The notes beneath the pieces were generated by a model. The model was not told where the DNA came from and did no database searches. It saw only the letters and a program-made list of their open reading frames with translations. From positions 1-48,614 of the forward strand of contig CALDSR010000028.1 in assembly GCA_937924505.1 (NCBI GenBank): a stretch of DNA of 48,614 nucleotides, given 5' to 3'. The DNA is from an uncultured Granulosicoccus sp. (GTDB lineage: Bacteria; Pseudomonadota; Gammaproteobacteria; Granulosicoccales; Granulosicoccaceae). The stretch's first letter is position 1, and the number at the start of each line of letters is the position of its first letter. Below, one piece after another: positions 24,551-33,883 of this stretch. The position numbers and the translations under genes were made by a program.

Positions 24551-27460
24551 TCAAGCTGCGGTTATTTTGCAGAGCGAGCACTTCGACTCCTGCATCTGGG
24601 TGACGGAATCATAGCCATAGGTCATCGTGGTATTGTCTGACTCACCACGTACATACGGTGCTGCCCCTTCCGGGTACTTGTCCAGCAAGTCTTCGCCCTG
24701 ATAATGACCACCAAAGTGGAACGGTGTAAATACTACGCCGCGTGCCACTCGATCAGTAACCATTGCCTTGACTTTAATCTTGCCGCCTTCAGGACCTTCG
24801 AGCCAGACCATCTGATCGTGCTGGATGTTGACATCATTGGCATCCGCCGGATTGATCTCGACGAACATGTCCTGCTGCAGTTCAGCAAGCCAGGGGTTCG
24901 ATCGGCTTTCTTCACCACCCCCTTCATATTCAACCAATCGCCCACTGGTATGGATCAGTGGAAAGTCAGTTGAATAGTCAACGGCCTGAATAGAGCCATA
25001 ACGCGTCGGCAGTCGATAATGCGACTTCCGATCTTCGTAGGTTGGATAGTCCTCGACCAGATCACGACGCGATGTATATAGCGGCTCACGATGCACCGGT
25101 ACCGGATCAGGGAAGGTCCAGACATTAACCCGCGCTTTTGCGTTACCAAACGGCGCACAACCGTGATCTATGGCAACCCGCTGAATACCACCGGATACAT
25201 CGGTCTTCCAGTTCTTGCCTTCGGCAGCTGCTTTCTCGTCCGGCGTCAAATCATCCCACCAGCCGAGCTGCTTGAGCATGTCGGCGGTAAATTCAGGGTA
25301 CCCATCCTCGATTTCCGCACCAACCGACCAGGAGTCCTCCGCAAGCAGGTTGACACCGTCTCGCTCGACACCAAATCGGGCACGGAAGTTAAGACCTCCT
25401 TCAGCAACCGGCTTGCTCGGATCATAAAGATTCGGCGTACCGGGATGCTTCATGTCAGCGGTACCCCAGCATGGCCAAGGCATGCCGTAGTACTCGCCAT
25501 CGTTCGGTCCACCTTTCGCTTGCAGCGTGGTGACATCGAAGTGCTTGCGATTGTCCATATGCTCCCTTATGCGTTCAGGGCTTTGACCGGTGTAACCGAT
25601 CGTCCACATACCTTTGTTGAATTCGCGGGTGATGTCTTCGATCAGTGGCTCATCATTTTTGACCTCGATGTTCTTGGTCAACTCTTCACCAAACCCGAGT
25701 TTTGCAGCGAGCTTGTACATGATGGTGTGATCAGGCAGTGACTCGAATAGAGGCTCGATTACCCGGTCACGCCATTGCAGTGAACGATTGGACGCAGTCA
25801 CTGAGCCATAGGTCTCGAACTGCGTTGCCGCTGGCAACAGATACATGCCGTCCTTTCGATCAGGCAGGACTGCCGTATGTGTCGGGTAAGGATCTATGAC
25901 AACGAGTAGATCCAGCTTCTCCATCGCGGCCTTCATCTCTGGTCCACGTGTTTGCGAGTTCGGTGCATGACCCCACAGCACCATCGCGCGAATATTGTCT
26001 TTCTGTGCGATGTTTTCCTTGTCTTCAAGAACACCATCGATCCAGCGGGAAACCGGCATGCCAGCGGTGTTCATGGGTTGCAGGTCCTTGTCACCCTTCT
26101 TCTCGTAAGAGCCTTGGTCAAAGCGACTTTTGACCCAATCGTTCTCGAGGCCCCAAACGCCAGACCAATGTTTCCACGATCCGGCAGACAGACCATAGTA
26201 GCCAGGCAACGTATGTGAAAGCACACCAAAGTCAGTTGCGCCTTGCACGTTATCGTGGCCACGGAAAATGTTCGCGCCGCCACCAGACTTGCCGATATTG
26301 CCCAGCGCTAGCTGCAAGACACAGTAGGCACGTGTGTTGTTGTTACCGATCGTATGCTGGGTACCACCCATACACCAGACGATCGTACCGGGACGATTTT
26401 CGGCCATGGTTTGCGCCGCTTGTTTCAGCTGCGCTTCAGGAATTCCCGTGACACGCTCAGTTTCTTCCGGGGTCCACTTGGCAACTTCGGTGCGGATGTC
26501 ATCCATACCGTAAACGCGTTGGCGAATGTATTCCTTGTCTTCCCAGCCGTTCTCGAAGATATGCCAGAGAATGCCCCAGATTACCGGCACATCAGTACCC
26601 GGACGCATCTGCAGGAACTGATCAGAGTGAGCTGCGGTGCGCGTGTAGCGAGGATCGACGACGATCAGCTTGGAGCCGTTTTCCTTCGCTTTGAGGATGT
26701 GTTGCATCGCAACCGGATGCGCCTCGGCAGCATTCGACCCGATAAAGAACATGGCTTTGGAATTGACCATGTCATTGTAGGAGTTAGTCATCGCACCATA
26801 GCCCCAGGTGTTGGCTACACCGGCGACGGTTGTCGAGTGACAGATTCGCGCCTGATGATCAACATTGTTGGTGCCCCAAAGCGCGGCAAATTTTCTGAAC
26901 AGATAGGCCTGTTCATTGTTGTGCTTGGCCGAGCCCAGCCAATACACGGAATCCGGTGATGATTCTTCACGAATCTTCAACATCTGATCACCGATTTCAT
27001 TGACCGCTGTGTCCCAATCCATTCTGGTCCACTTGCCATCGACAAGCTTCATCGGATATTTCAAACGACGCTCGCCATGCCCGTGTTCACGAACCGAAGC
27101 GCCTTTCGCACAGTGAGCACCCAGATTGATCGGTGAATCGTAGTCGGGCTCCTGACCGGTCCAGACACCATTCTGTACTTCGGCGATAACGCCGCAACCG
27201 ACAGAGCAGTGTGTACAAATGGAGCGAATTTCTTCGGTTGGGACCCCCGCCTTTGCGTAGGTCGTATCCGCCGCTCTGGCTTTCTTGAGCATGCTCGGAC
27301 CCGCAGCGACGGCGAGTGCTGCGCCGCCTGCAGTGATCCCTGAGTTACGTAAAAAGGTTCGACGATTGACCGAGCTCCCGAGGAGCGTGTGCGATCCGTT
27401 TGTCGCTGAACCTGTCTGGGTGCCATTGGGCACACCGTTCAACTTTCGCGTTAGTTTCAT
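24551..27460 (-). CDS. Formate dehydrogenase alpha subunit, molybdopterin, Tat-exported
   Basis: Catalytic subunit (969 residues) oxidising formate to CO2 at a bis-MGD molybdenum or tungsten centre. A Tat signal with NRRTFLRNSG (about 32-41) ends near ARA (61-63). A [4Fe-4S] site follows in ICTHCSVGCGV (C82, C85, C89) plus AHCAKGAS. The metal-ligand residue is Cys207 in RICHSTTVAGV, an ordinary TGT codon, so this is a Cys and not a selenocysteine enzyme. The molybdopterin domains continue to the end. The Tat signal places the active site in the periplasm, facing the membrane with the beta and gamma subunits. Confidence 0.96.
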   Translation of the reverse strand: MKLTRKLNGVPNGTQTGSATNGSHTLLGSSVNRRTFLRNSGITAGGAALAVAAGPSMLKKARAADTTYAKAGVPTEEIRSICTHCSVGCGVIAEVQNGVWTGQEPDYDSPINLGAHCAKGASVREHGHGERRLKYPMKLVDGKWTRMDWDTAVNEIGDQMLKIREESSPDSVYWLGSAKHNNEQAYLFRKFAALWGTNNVDHQARICHSTTVAGVANTWGYGAMTNSYNDMVNSKAMFFIGSNAAEAHPVAMQHILKAKENGSKLIVVDPRYTRTAAHSDQFLQMRPGTDVPVIWGILWHIFENGWEDKEYIRQRVYGMDDIRTEVAKWTPEETERVTGIPEAQLKQAAQTMAENRPGTIVWCMGGTQHTIGNNNTRAYCVLQLALGNIGKSGGGANIFRGHDNVQGATDFGVLSHTLPGYYGLSAGSWKHWSGVWGLENDWVKSRFDQGSYEKKGDKDLQPMNTAGMPVSRWIDGVLEDKENIAQKDNIRAMVLWGHAPNSQTRGPEMKAAMEKLDLLVVIDPYPTHTAVLPDRKDGMYLLPAATQFETYGSVTASNRSLQWRDRVIEPLFESLPDHTIMYKLAAKLGFGEELTKNIEVKNDEPLIEDITREFNKGMWTIGYTGQSPERIREHMDNRKHFDVTTLQAKGGPNDGEYYGMPWPCWGTADMKHPGTPNLYDPSKPVAEGGLNFRARFGVERDGVNLLAEDSWSVGAEIEDGYPEFTADMLKQLGWWDDLTPDEKAAAEGKNWKTDVSGGIQRVAIDHGCAPFGNAKARVNVWTFPDPVPVHREPLYTSRRDLVEDYPTYEDRKSHYRLPTRYGSIQAVDYSTDFPLIHTSGRLVEYEGGGEESRSNPWLAELQQDMFVEINPADANDVNIQHDQMVWLEGPEGGKIKVKAMVTDRVARGVVFTPFHFGGHYQGEDLLDKYPEGAAPYVRGESDNTTMTYGYDSVTQMQESKCSLCKITAA

Positions 27461-27499
27461 TAGTTATCTCCTGCGTGATCCCTATCGTTAAACGGCGTC

Positions 27500-27721
27500 T
27501 CAGAACCGCGCTTTTGCGTAGTATTTCTTGACGTGATCGGTCAGCTCGTAACCCTTGCCCTTTGCGGCGGTTTCCAGTGCTGAAGAATCAACCGCATTTT
27601 CAATCACATCACTTGCCGCAGCTGCTGCCCCCGTTGCGGCAACACCACCTGCGACAGCTGCACCCTGGAGAAATCCGCGACGTTTGGCGTCAATGAATTT
27701 CGGCTTTTCCTGATTGCTCAT
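27500..27721 (-). CDS. Small formate dehydrogenase-region Tat protein
   Basis: A 73-residue protein with a twin-arginine signal (AKRRGFLQGAAVAGGVAATGA, shown in part) and a short charged mature part ending YYAKARF. It matches the formate dehydrogenase region Tat-target family (TIGR02811), found beside formate dehydrogenase alpha genes. The exact role is not known to me; it may be an assembly partner or minor subunit. It sits 39 bp before the alpha gene on the same strand. Confidence 0.85.
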   Translation of the reverse strand: MSNQEKPKFIDAKRRGFLQGAAVAGGVAATGAAAAASDVIENAVDSSALETAAKGKGYELTDHVKKYYAKARF

Positions 27722-27791
27722 AATACTTCTGCCTATATCAATTTAAGTTGTCCAACTTACATTCACCCATGCCACATCGAGTTGACCGTCG

Positions 27792-28484
27792 TCAGCTCTG
27801 CATGGCCAGCATTTCACTTTCAAACTCAAAAAACGCATTGCCGAAAAAACCAACACCACGGTAAAAATGGGCGTTGTTGGCATTTTCAACATCATCAAAA
27901 AATCGGCTAACCCAAGGCTCGATGTGATCCTTGTAAAAAATTTGTTGGGTTTGCAACGGTATTTCGTCACTGCTCTGGATGATCAGCGCCATCGCATCAC
28001 ACAGTGCGGCGATATGATCTTCAGACTCCGCCACATTTTCCTGGCGCTCGATGCCGAGATTCGCCAGATCCTGACGTAATAATGCGACTGGTTTTTCCAT
28101 CAGGAAACCGGTCAGATACCAGGAGCCGAATGGCACCAGTTCGCCACGGCCAACACCAATGAACAGATCAAAGTATTCTTGTTGCGTCGCCGCGAGCTCG
28201 GCTTTTTGACTGGCCTGCTTCAACAGCTCCCACCCCATCGCGACCTTGCCTTCGCTGGTGTCTACCTCGCCAATACCAGCAAGCGTGTCGAGTAGCTCCT
28301 GATCCGGCTCTCGGGCAAACAAGCGGGCGAGTAGCTGATAGACGCCAGCGCGCATGGCTTGCGCCTGGTCATTGAGGAACGCGTGCTCATCCTTCACGGG
28401 TATGGCCGGGGGAGATTTTCTCTGGGTAGAGTTTCCCTGGGTTGGGGAAATCGTGGGTTCAGTGGTCATTACGGTCGCGCTCAT
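27792..28484 (-). CDS. TorD/DmsD-family molybdoenzyme chaperone
   Basis: A 230-residue helical chaperone expected to bind the formate dehydrogenase alpha Tat signal and hold it until cofactor insertion. After a Thr/Pro-rich leader (about 1-35) come RAGVYQLLARLFAREPD and a central FIGVGRGELVPFGSWYLTG, equivalent to the family's (E/G)xxxxPxxS motif. The C-terminal part is FYRGVGFFGNAFFEFE. ATG starts at 28484 and 28469 (MTTEPT) are both possible. It may overlap the end of a small upstream reading frame by 26 bases. Confidence 0.88.
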   Translation of the reverse strand: MSATVMTTEPTISPTQGNSTQRKSPPAIPVKDEHAFLNDQAQAMRAGVYQLLARLFAREPDQELLDTLAGIGEVDTSEGKVAMGWELLKQASQKAELAATQQEYFDLFIGVGRGELVPFGSWYLTGFLMEKPVALLRQDLANLGIERQENVAESEDHIAALCDAMALIIQSSDEIPLQTQQIFYKDHIEPWVSRFFDDVENANNAHFYRGVGFFGNAFFEFESEMLAMQS

Positions 28485-28647
28485 AACTATTAGTCAGCAA
28501 CCGACAGACCGCTTTTCGCGGCAACAGAGACTGACAAGATCCAGCAAGGTCAAAGCTAGCTGGCACAAAACTGCCTGATTTCAGACTTCCTGACAAAATG
28601 TCCCACTCCACCGCCCGATTGCCCGGATTCAGGACAATATGCTCCAT
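28459..28647 (-). CDS. Possible 62-residue protein between polyferredoxin and TorD genes
   Basis: A 62-codon frame begins ATG at 28647, one base after the polyferredoxin stop (TGAGATG). The Shine-Dalgarno-like AAGGA lies at the right distance inside the end of that gene. It ends at 28459, overlapping the TorD start by 26 bases. The sequence opens MEHIVLNPGNRAVEWDIL and has two Cys. I recognise no family. The position and ribosome site argue for a real coupled gene; the unremarkable composition and small size argue for caution. Confidence 0.35.
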   Translation of the reverse strand: MEHIVLNPGNRAVEWDILSGSLKSGSFVPASFDLAGSCQSLLPRKAVCRLLTNSYERDRNDH

Positions 28648-28648
28648 C

Positions 28649-30283
28649 TCAATCGTCCTTGTGAACCGAGATACCACCGGCATCATCCTCGAACATATCC
28701 TTGACACGACAATCGCCGCACATCTTGAGCCGCCGCTTCGCTTTGTCATCCGTGAACATCCAGTGACCTGCCAGCTTGGATGTCATGGTCTCGATCATGC
28801 GTTGCGTGGTGAAGGCGGTATGGCAGCTGATGCAATGAAACGGGGTTTCATCATGCATTGTCTTGATTCGTCGGGCATCAACCGAATCCCAGAGGTAGCG
28901 TGACTCCAGTGTGATCGCCGACTCTGGACAGGCCTCAGCACACAATCCGCATTGCAGGCAGTTTGCTTCGACCATCCGCAACGCCGGGGTGTCCTGGCCA
29001 TCGAGCAACGCTTTGGCGGGACAGGTAGACACACAAGCCATACACAAGGTACAGGCCGCGGTGTCGACATTGATATGCCCGAACGGTGCCGTTGCCGGCA
29101 GCTCGCAAATGGCAGTTGCCGGCTTTCGCGCATCGGATAGATGATCAAGCGCCATCCGAATCGTCTGGCGCTTGTCGACGGGCGCCGCAAAACTTGCTGC
29201 AGGCATGGACATCAGTACGTGGCTCGGTGCCGGCAGCTCGTCCAGTGTCGCCAACTGAGTCGTTGGCACGATATGCACGACTGATTCAGTGATACCCAGC
29301 CCGTTTAACAAGGCGTGCAATAACTCACGCTGTTCAACCAGGGCATTACGGTTTGCATCCTCTGCGTCGCCATCGTGCAAAAGTACAATTCGACCAACAT
29401 GGCCTGCCAACAGACTCAGCCAGTAGTCAAGGCCGAACGCGGATACCTCCTCGACGAGCAAGGGCACCGTCGTCGTTACAAGTTGTGCCTCATCGACCGC
29501 AGTTTGCTGGGATTCTGTATGCAACAACAAGGTATCGGCCTCTACCGCCAGCTCACGTGTTCGATGAATCGCATCCGCCACTCGCGGAAAGGCATAGCTC
29601 ATCGCGCCACTGGGGCAGACTGTGGCACAGCTTCCACAGCCCTGACAAAGAAAAGGATCAACAACAATTCCTTCGCCATCAGACCGGATAGCAGCCGTTG
29701 TGCACACATCGATGCAGCGATTACAGCCGTCAAGTTTGCTGCGACTGTGGGCACAGATATCGCGCTTGTAGTCAAAGTAACGCGGTTTTTCAAACTCACC
29801 AACAAGCTCACCGAGCGATGCGATGGCCTCATCCAGATCGTCAGGATCAGGAACATGCAAGTAACCAAACGGCTTCAACGCGGCACTTAACAGAGGTTCT
29901 TCAGACAGATCGAGTACGAGATCAAAGGAACCACTTTCCAGGTAGACCGACACACCAAGATCGACATCCTTGTTGGCATCAACTGCAAGCGCCTTGTAAG
30001 CACCCAGATGTCCGGTCAGGATCATTTGAGGCACGGTAAATACCGCTATACCTGAATCGGTCAGTTGTTTTTCGATGCTCTTTATCGAAGGGTCGCGGTG
30101 AACCACTGTCGCACCTTGCACCTTGAGTTTCATTGCCGCTTCAAAGGCTTTTTCAACATCGCCTATAACAAGCGTGTGCCCACTTGAGGAGTAGCTGATT
30201 TGCGAGGTGGTAGAAAAATTTGTACCGGACTTGAGCTCATCCGGCGTTCGTACCAGCGTTATGGTTTGTTCACTATCGCTCAT
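28649..30283 (-). CDS. Multi-[4Fe-4S] polyferredoxin of the formate dehydrogenase cluster
   Basis: A 544-residue iron-sulfur protein. The N-terminal part (about 1-170) has no Cys clusters. Two ferredoxin sites then follow as a pair: CAHSRSKLDGCNRCIDVC and CQGCGSCATVCP. After a 200-residue spacer comes a second pair, CTLCMACVSTCP and CLQCGLCAEACP. Near the C-terminus CISCH and CGDC form a further two-CxxC, zinc-ribbon-like set. Such proteins occur in DUF3305/DUF3306 formate dehydrogenase clusters and probably serve electron transfer or assembly. No signal peptide is seen, so it is cytoplasmic. Confidence 0.88.
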   Translation of the reverse strand: MSDSEQTITLVRTPDELKSGTNFSTTSQISYSSSGHTLVIGDVEKAFEAAMKLKVQGATVVHRDPSIKSIEKQLTDSGIAVFTVPQMILTGHLGAYKALAVDANKDVDLGVSVYLESGSFDLVLDLSEEPLLSAALKPFGYLHVPDPDDLDEAIASLGELVGEFEKPRYFDYKRDICAHSRSKLDGCNRCIDVCTTAAIRSDGEGIVVDPFLCQGCGSCATVCPSGAMSYAFPRVADAIHRTRELAVEADTLLLHTESQQTAVDEAQLVTTTVPLLVEEVSAFGLDYWLSLLAGHVGRIVLLHDGDAEDANRNALVEQRELLHALLNGLGITESVVHIVPTTQLATLDELPAPSHVLMSMPAASFAAPVDKRQTIRMALDHLSDARKPATAICELPATAPFGHINVDTAACTLCMACVSTCPAKALLDGQDTPALRMVEANCLQCGLCAEACPESAITLESRYLWDSVDARRIKTMHDETPFHCISCHTAFTTQRMIETMTSKLAGHWMFTDDKAKRRLKMCGDCRVKDMFEDDAGGISVHKDD

Positions 30284-30306
30284 TGTTCAAAAAACCAATT
30301 GATCGT

Positions 30307-31206
30307 TCACGAAGGCAGCAATGCATCATTTATTTTATCTTCTGCATGCGGGTTATCATCATTTCCGATGTCATTCAATGGTGCTTCGCCGCTTGTGTCC
30401 AACTTTGTTGAATCCGCATCTGTTGAATCGACGTCACGCGGACCATCGAGCTCTTCGCCTGATGGCTCATCCGTCAGTTCTTCGGTCGAGTCTTTAGCGT
30501 CCTTTGCAGACTGCGGCTCGTCTGTTTCATCTTCAACGGCAGTTGTTTCGTCTTCGGATTCCGCGGCTTTGGCCTCTTCCGCCAGACGCGCCTCCTCTTC
30601 CAGTTTTTCGCGTTCGAGACGTTCGCGTTCTTTGCGCGCGGTATGCCATTTCATATCTGACGTCACGGTATCGCCAAGCGGTTCAAAGTAGGTAAAGTCA
30701 TCGTCGTAGTCGTTCAGACCATCACGAACGTTGTAGCTCGGTAGCTGAAATACATGACGCAAGGCCGCGCGACGAAGTGTCGCCGATACGCCGCGGTTAA
30801 AAAAACCCGTCAGATCACTGGTCGCACTGAGTGTCGTGATCGGCGGCATATCTTCATCCGTCAGCAGCGGCTCGAGCGCTTCCTGCACTGCTGAATCAGT
30901 CGCGGCATCATCGCTTGACGCCTGATCGGTCAATGCACTGCCGTCGACCGAGGCGTGAATTTCACTGCCCGCCAGAGTGTTATCGACAAGCACGTCATCT
31001 TTACACTCACCTGAATCTACCGTCGACGAATTGATCGCCTGGCCATCTATCGCATCGTCTACTTCTGTATCACTCGGCAAGGTTCGTGTGCGGGCGGTGG
31101 ATTCAGCCTCTTCAACAAACTCGACTGCAGCCGGGTTGTCTTGTCCATGTTGGACAGCTTGCTTTTTGTCCGACCAACGCCGGATAAAGGAATCTCGGCG
31201 GCTCAT
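30307..31206 (-). CDS. DUF3306 family protein
   Basis: Conserved protein of 299 residues, found with formate dehydrogenase genes; function unknown. The N-terminus MSRRDSFIRRWSDKKQAVQ is typical of the family. The middle contains the conserved segment LTDEDMPPITTLSATSDLTGFFNRG, given here in part, followed by LRRAALRHVFQLPSYNVRDGLNDYDDDF. The last 110 residues are a long Glu/Asp-rich tail without predicted structure. It overlaps the DUF3305 stop by four bases (ATGA). Confidence 0.85.
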   Translation of the reverse strand: MSRRDSFIRRWSDKKQAVQHGQDNPAAVEFVEEAESTARTRTLPSDTEVDDAIDGQAINSSTVDSGECKDDVLVDNTLAGSEIHASVDGSALTDQASSDDAATDSAVQEALEPLLTDEDMPPITTLSATSDLTGFFNRGVSATLRRAALRHVFQLPSYNVRDGLNDYDDDFTYFEPLGDTVTSDMKWHTARKERERLEREKLEEEARLAEEAKAAESEDETTAVEDETDEPQSAKDAKDSTEELTDEPSGEELDGPRDVDSTDADSTKLDTSGEAPLNDIGNDDNPHAEDKINDALLPS

Positions 31207-31880
31207 GACCTGGCCCCGCTACGCGGACCATTGCGCTGTTCATCGCCCTCACTCCATTTTCGACGTTTGCGCTTTTTGAATTCTTTCGGCTCGTAGTGCG
31301 TCAGCACAAATTTTTCCATATAACGATATAACTCGGGTGGAATGCTCGCGGACAACACCAGTTGGTCGGTTTCCGCGTAGGCTGAGGCATCGTCATAATC
31401 GATGGTCACATGAATCGGTTCGATGGTGTCCCGCACCCTGTCGTCGGCTTCGCCGTCGTCCTCGACCTCTCGGCACATGACGTAGACCTGAGGTTTGTCG
31501 CCAATCAGTGCATGCCAATAACGCTCGCAGGCGTCGCGATACAAGGTGATCGTGAATCCCGACCACGCAAATACATCACCCGCGTCGGTTCGGTATGCCA
31601 GCTCGCCCGGCTTGAAGCGGGCATGCAAATTATTGCCAACCGCCACATTAGCCAGATACCAGGACGGTGCGCTCCAAAAGGAGCGCTTGATCAATCTGCG
31701 TTCAAGCAACACAGACACCGGCAGGTGTACCCTGCTGGAGGCCGGGTTGAAGGCCTGATCACCATCCAGATCCGGAGCCGAAGCCGTAACCTCAGAGCGG
31801 TCAGTCGAAATAGGGTCAGTGGGTACATTCACGCTGGCTACTATTGCATGCGCATCCCGACTGTTGAAAGTACCTGTCAC
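31203..31880 (-). CDS. DUF3305 family protein, first gene of the formate dehydrogenase operon
   Basis: Conserved protein of 225 residues; function unknown. The family core starts at about residue 52, with LPVSVLLERRLIKRSFWSAPSWYLANVAV, quoted in part. It continues through LYRDACERYWHALIGDKPQVYVMCR, and SIPPELYRYMEKFVLTHYEPKEFKKRKRRK closes the domain. The first 50 residues are poorly conserved in look, so the true start may be downstream of 31880. The gene leads the - strand operon and is divergent from fdhD. Confidence 0.82.
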   Translation of the reverse strand: MTGTFNSRDAHAIVASVNVPTDPISTDRSEVTASAPDLDGDQAFNPASSRVHLPVSVLLERRLIKRSFWSAPSWYLANVAVGNNLHARFKPGELAYRTDAGDVFAWSGFTITLYRDACERYWHALIGDKPQVYVMCREVEDDGEADDRVRDTIEPIHVTIDYDDASAYAETDQLVLSASIPPELYRYMEKFVLTHYEPKEFKKRKRRKWSEGDEQRNGPRSGARS

Positions 31881-31938
31881 AAATCAGATCATGTCAAATC
31901 GGCCCAAATTGTCATAAATGGTACAAAATGTCTCGATT

Positions 31939-31965
31939 TTATCGGATCTCACGGTATTCCGATAA
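31939..31965. promoter_or_regulatory. Inverted repeat in the divergent fdh/fdhD region
   Basis: TTATCGGA (31939-31946) and TCCGATAA (31958-31965) form a perfect 8-bp inverted repeat with an 11-bp spacer, so the centres are about two helical turns apart. It lies between the DUF3305 start (31880) and fdhD, which suits an operator controlling both directions. The regulator gene at 32933 is the natural candidate to bind it. Confidence 0.45.
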
Positions 31966-31983
31966 CAAATCGTTTACACACTG

Positions 31984-31996
31984 GAGCCAAAGGCTC
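31984..31996 (+). promoter_or_regulatory. Short hairpin upstream of fdhD
   Basis: GAGCC-AAA-GGCTC forms a 5-bp perfect stem with a 3-base loop, 32 bp upstream of the likely fdhD start codon. It could be a leader hairpin or a small operator. It is too short to interpret further. Confidence 0.25.
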
Positions 31997-32028
31997 TTAA
32001 AGTCAGAATGTACCAAGAGGCGTTATGT

Positions 32029-32907
32029 ATGGTTGCAAAACAAGCTAGACCGGAAATGACATCGGCGGGCCTGCAAGCGGCCCATGGCATCAGCGCCACC
32101 AACGAATTTGGCGAACAGGTCGATGTGCATATTCCTGGCGAGCTACCGCTGACCATTCGGGTCGATGACATGGAAGTGGTTACCTTGATGACGCTCGGCA
32201 CCGAGCCCGAAGCGCTGACCCTCGGTTATATCCACAACCAGAAACTGATAGAAAACATTGCCGATATCAAATCAGTCATCGTGGATTGGGACCGAGAACT
32301 GGTTGATGTCACCACCCATGCCGGCATTGGTATCAGCGACTGGCAGGAAAAAATGAAGCGGCGCATCATCACCAGTGGGTGTGGACAAGGCACAATTTTC
32401 AGTTGCACTGTCGACAAACTGTATGAGGTTGAACTCAAGACACCGTCATTGAAACAATCCGACATCTACGAGTTGATCAAGAACGTCAGCAGGCTCAATG
32501 ACGTCTACCGCGTATCCGGCGCTGTGCACGGATGCGGCCTGTGTACCACGACCGACTCAATAATGCATATCGAAGATGTCGGTAGACACAACGCGGCCGA
32601 TGCCATTGCGGGACGCATGTGGCTTGAGGGCATTGATGGCAGTGACAAGATCTTCTACACGACGGGGCGACTGACGTCCGAAATCGTCATGAAAACAGCC
32701 TTTATGGGAATACCCACCCTACTGTCTCGCTCAGGTGTGACGCAAATGGGCCTGGAACTCGCCAATGAGATCGGCATGACGATGATCGCGCGCGCGAAAG
32801 GTAAACATTTTCTGGTTTACAACGGCACTGAAAACGTCACGTTCGATGCCATCCCACCCGAACGACGGATCCCACCGCTGACCAAAGGAATGCGTGATCT
32901 CGCCTGA
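32029..32907 (+). CDS. fdhD: FdhD, sulfurtransferase for formate dehydrogenase
   Basis: Transfers sulfur from a cysteine desulfurase to the molybdenum cofactor, which formate dehydrogenase needs for activity. The protein is 292 residues from the ATG at 32029, which has AGAGG (32016-32020) at ideal spacing. An in-frame ATG at 32008 lacks a good ribosome site. Landmarks are ELPLTIRVDDMEVVTLM, TLGYIHNQKLI, the catalytic loop SGAVHGCGLCTT with the CxxC that accepts sulfur, and EDVGRHNAADAIAG followed by TTGRLTSEIVMK. It is divergent from the fdh operon. Confidence 0.96.
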   Translation: MVAKQARPEMTSAGLQAAHGISATNEFGEQVDVHIPGELPLTIRVDDMEVVTLMTLGTEPEALTLGYIHNQKLIENIADIKSVIVDWDRELVDVTTHAGIGISDWQEKMKRRIITSGCGQGTIFSCTVDKLYEVELKTPSLKQSDIYELIKNVSRLNDVYRVSGAVHGCGLCTTTDSIMHIEDVGRHNAADAIAGRMWLEGIDGSDKIFYTTGRLTSEIVMKTAFMGIPTLLSRSGVTQMGLELANEIGMTMIARAKGKHFLVYNGTENVTFDAIPPERRIPPLTKGMRDLA

Positions 32908-32932
32908 TCGCTGTGCATCATGAAGCTGACGC

Positions 32933-33883
32933 ATGACTGACAAGGAAGCATCAATCGGAACCGTATCCAGACAAAGTGAGTCCCGCTTCCTGAGCGTGCC
33001 CGAGCTTGCGTCTCTGCTGCACGTCAACGAAAAGAAGATTTACCAGCTTGCCGGCCGCGGTGAAATCCCCGGCACCAAGATCACGGGCAAGTGGATATTT
33101 CCGCGCAGTCTGATCGAAGACTGGCTGATGGAAAACAGCCACGGTGGTGTGATGCAGGATCGTCTGCTGATTGCCGGAAGCGACGATCGACTGATCCACC
33201 ATGTTTGCAGCAACGCAGCTATCGACTGGCAACAACATGCGCTGGTCAGCTACAGCCCGGCTGGTACTCGCCATGGGCTGCGCATGCTCGACAGTAACCG
33301 GGTTGACGCCTGCTTTATCAACTGGGGCGCGATTGAAGACAACGCCCGACGACACCTTGGACTACTGCGCTGCTACCGACGACACGCGAGCTGGGTCATT
33401 GTGCGCTGTCTGCAACGGAGTCAGGGTTTTGTGTTGAGTCAGGCACTCAGCGAGACACTGGAACAGGATCCTGATACCTCGCCAGCGGATTTGATCAATT
33501 GTCAGGAGTTGCGCTGGGCCATGCGTCAGGACGACTCGGGAACCGAGAGGCTACTTGAAGACCTGTGTTCAGTGCATGGACAACGTGTTGCAAATCTTAG
33601 GGTCAGCACCGAGTGCAATAGTGAACGCAGTGCAGTGGCTGCCGTTAACATGGGGGCGGCAGACATCACCTGTGGCGTGCAAAGTACCGCGTTTGAATTT
33701 GGTCTGCGTTACCTGCCGATTGCCGACGTGGCGCTTGATCTCGTGATGTCACAAAAAACGTACTTCCGCACGCTTGTGCAGGATTTCCTCGGACGTATCC
33801 AAACGCTTGAAACCGATCAACTCCCGACGCGACTCGATGGCTACAAGATCAATTCAACGTTGAATCTGGTCACGCTAGCTTGA
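32933..33883 (+). CDS. Helix-turn-helix regulator with periplasmic-binding-like domain
   Basis: Transcriptional regulator of 316 residues. The N-terminal MerR/excisionase-type HTH (about 18-65) reads FLSVPELASLLHVNEKKIYQ and on to GKWIFPRSLIEDWL. The rest (about 75-300) is a PBP_like domain related to molybdate-binding regions (ELRWAMRQDDSGTERLLEDL, AVAAVNMGAADITCGVQSTA). Proteins of this build sit beside molybdoenzyme genes, so it may sense molybdate/tungstate and control the divergent fdh and fdhD units. It follows fdhD by 25 bp and converges on the HD-domain gene with a 9-bp overlap. Confidence 0.82.
   Translation: MTDKEASIGTVSRQSESRFLSVPELASLLHVNEKKIYQLAGRGEIPGTKITGKWIFPRSLIEDWLMENSHGGVMQDRLLIAGSDDRLIHHVCSNAAIDWQQHALVSYSPAGTRHGLRMLDSNRVDACFINWGAIEDNARRHLGLLRCYRRHASWVIVRCLQRSQGFVLSQALSETLEQDPDTSPADLINCQELRWAMRQDDSGTERLLEDLCSVHGQRVANLRVSTECNSERSAVAAVNMGAADITCGVQSTAFEFGLRYLPIADVALDLVMSQKTYFRTLVQDFLGRIQTLETDQLPTRLDGYKINSTLNLVTLA

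Noticed and set aside
26837..26845. Selenocysteine codon in the formate dehydrogenase active site
   Set aside because: The metal-ligand codon reads TGT (Cys207); no in-frame TGA is present.
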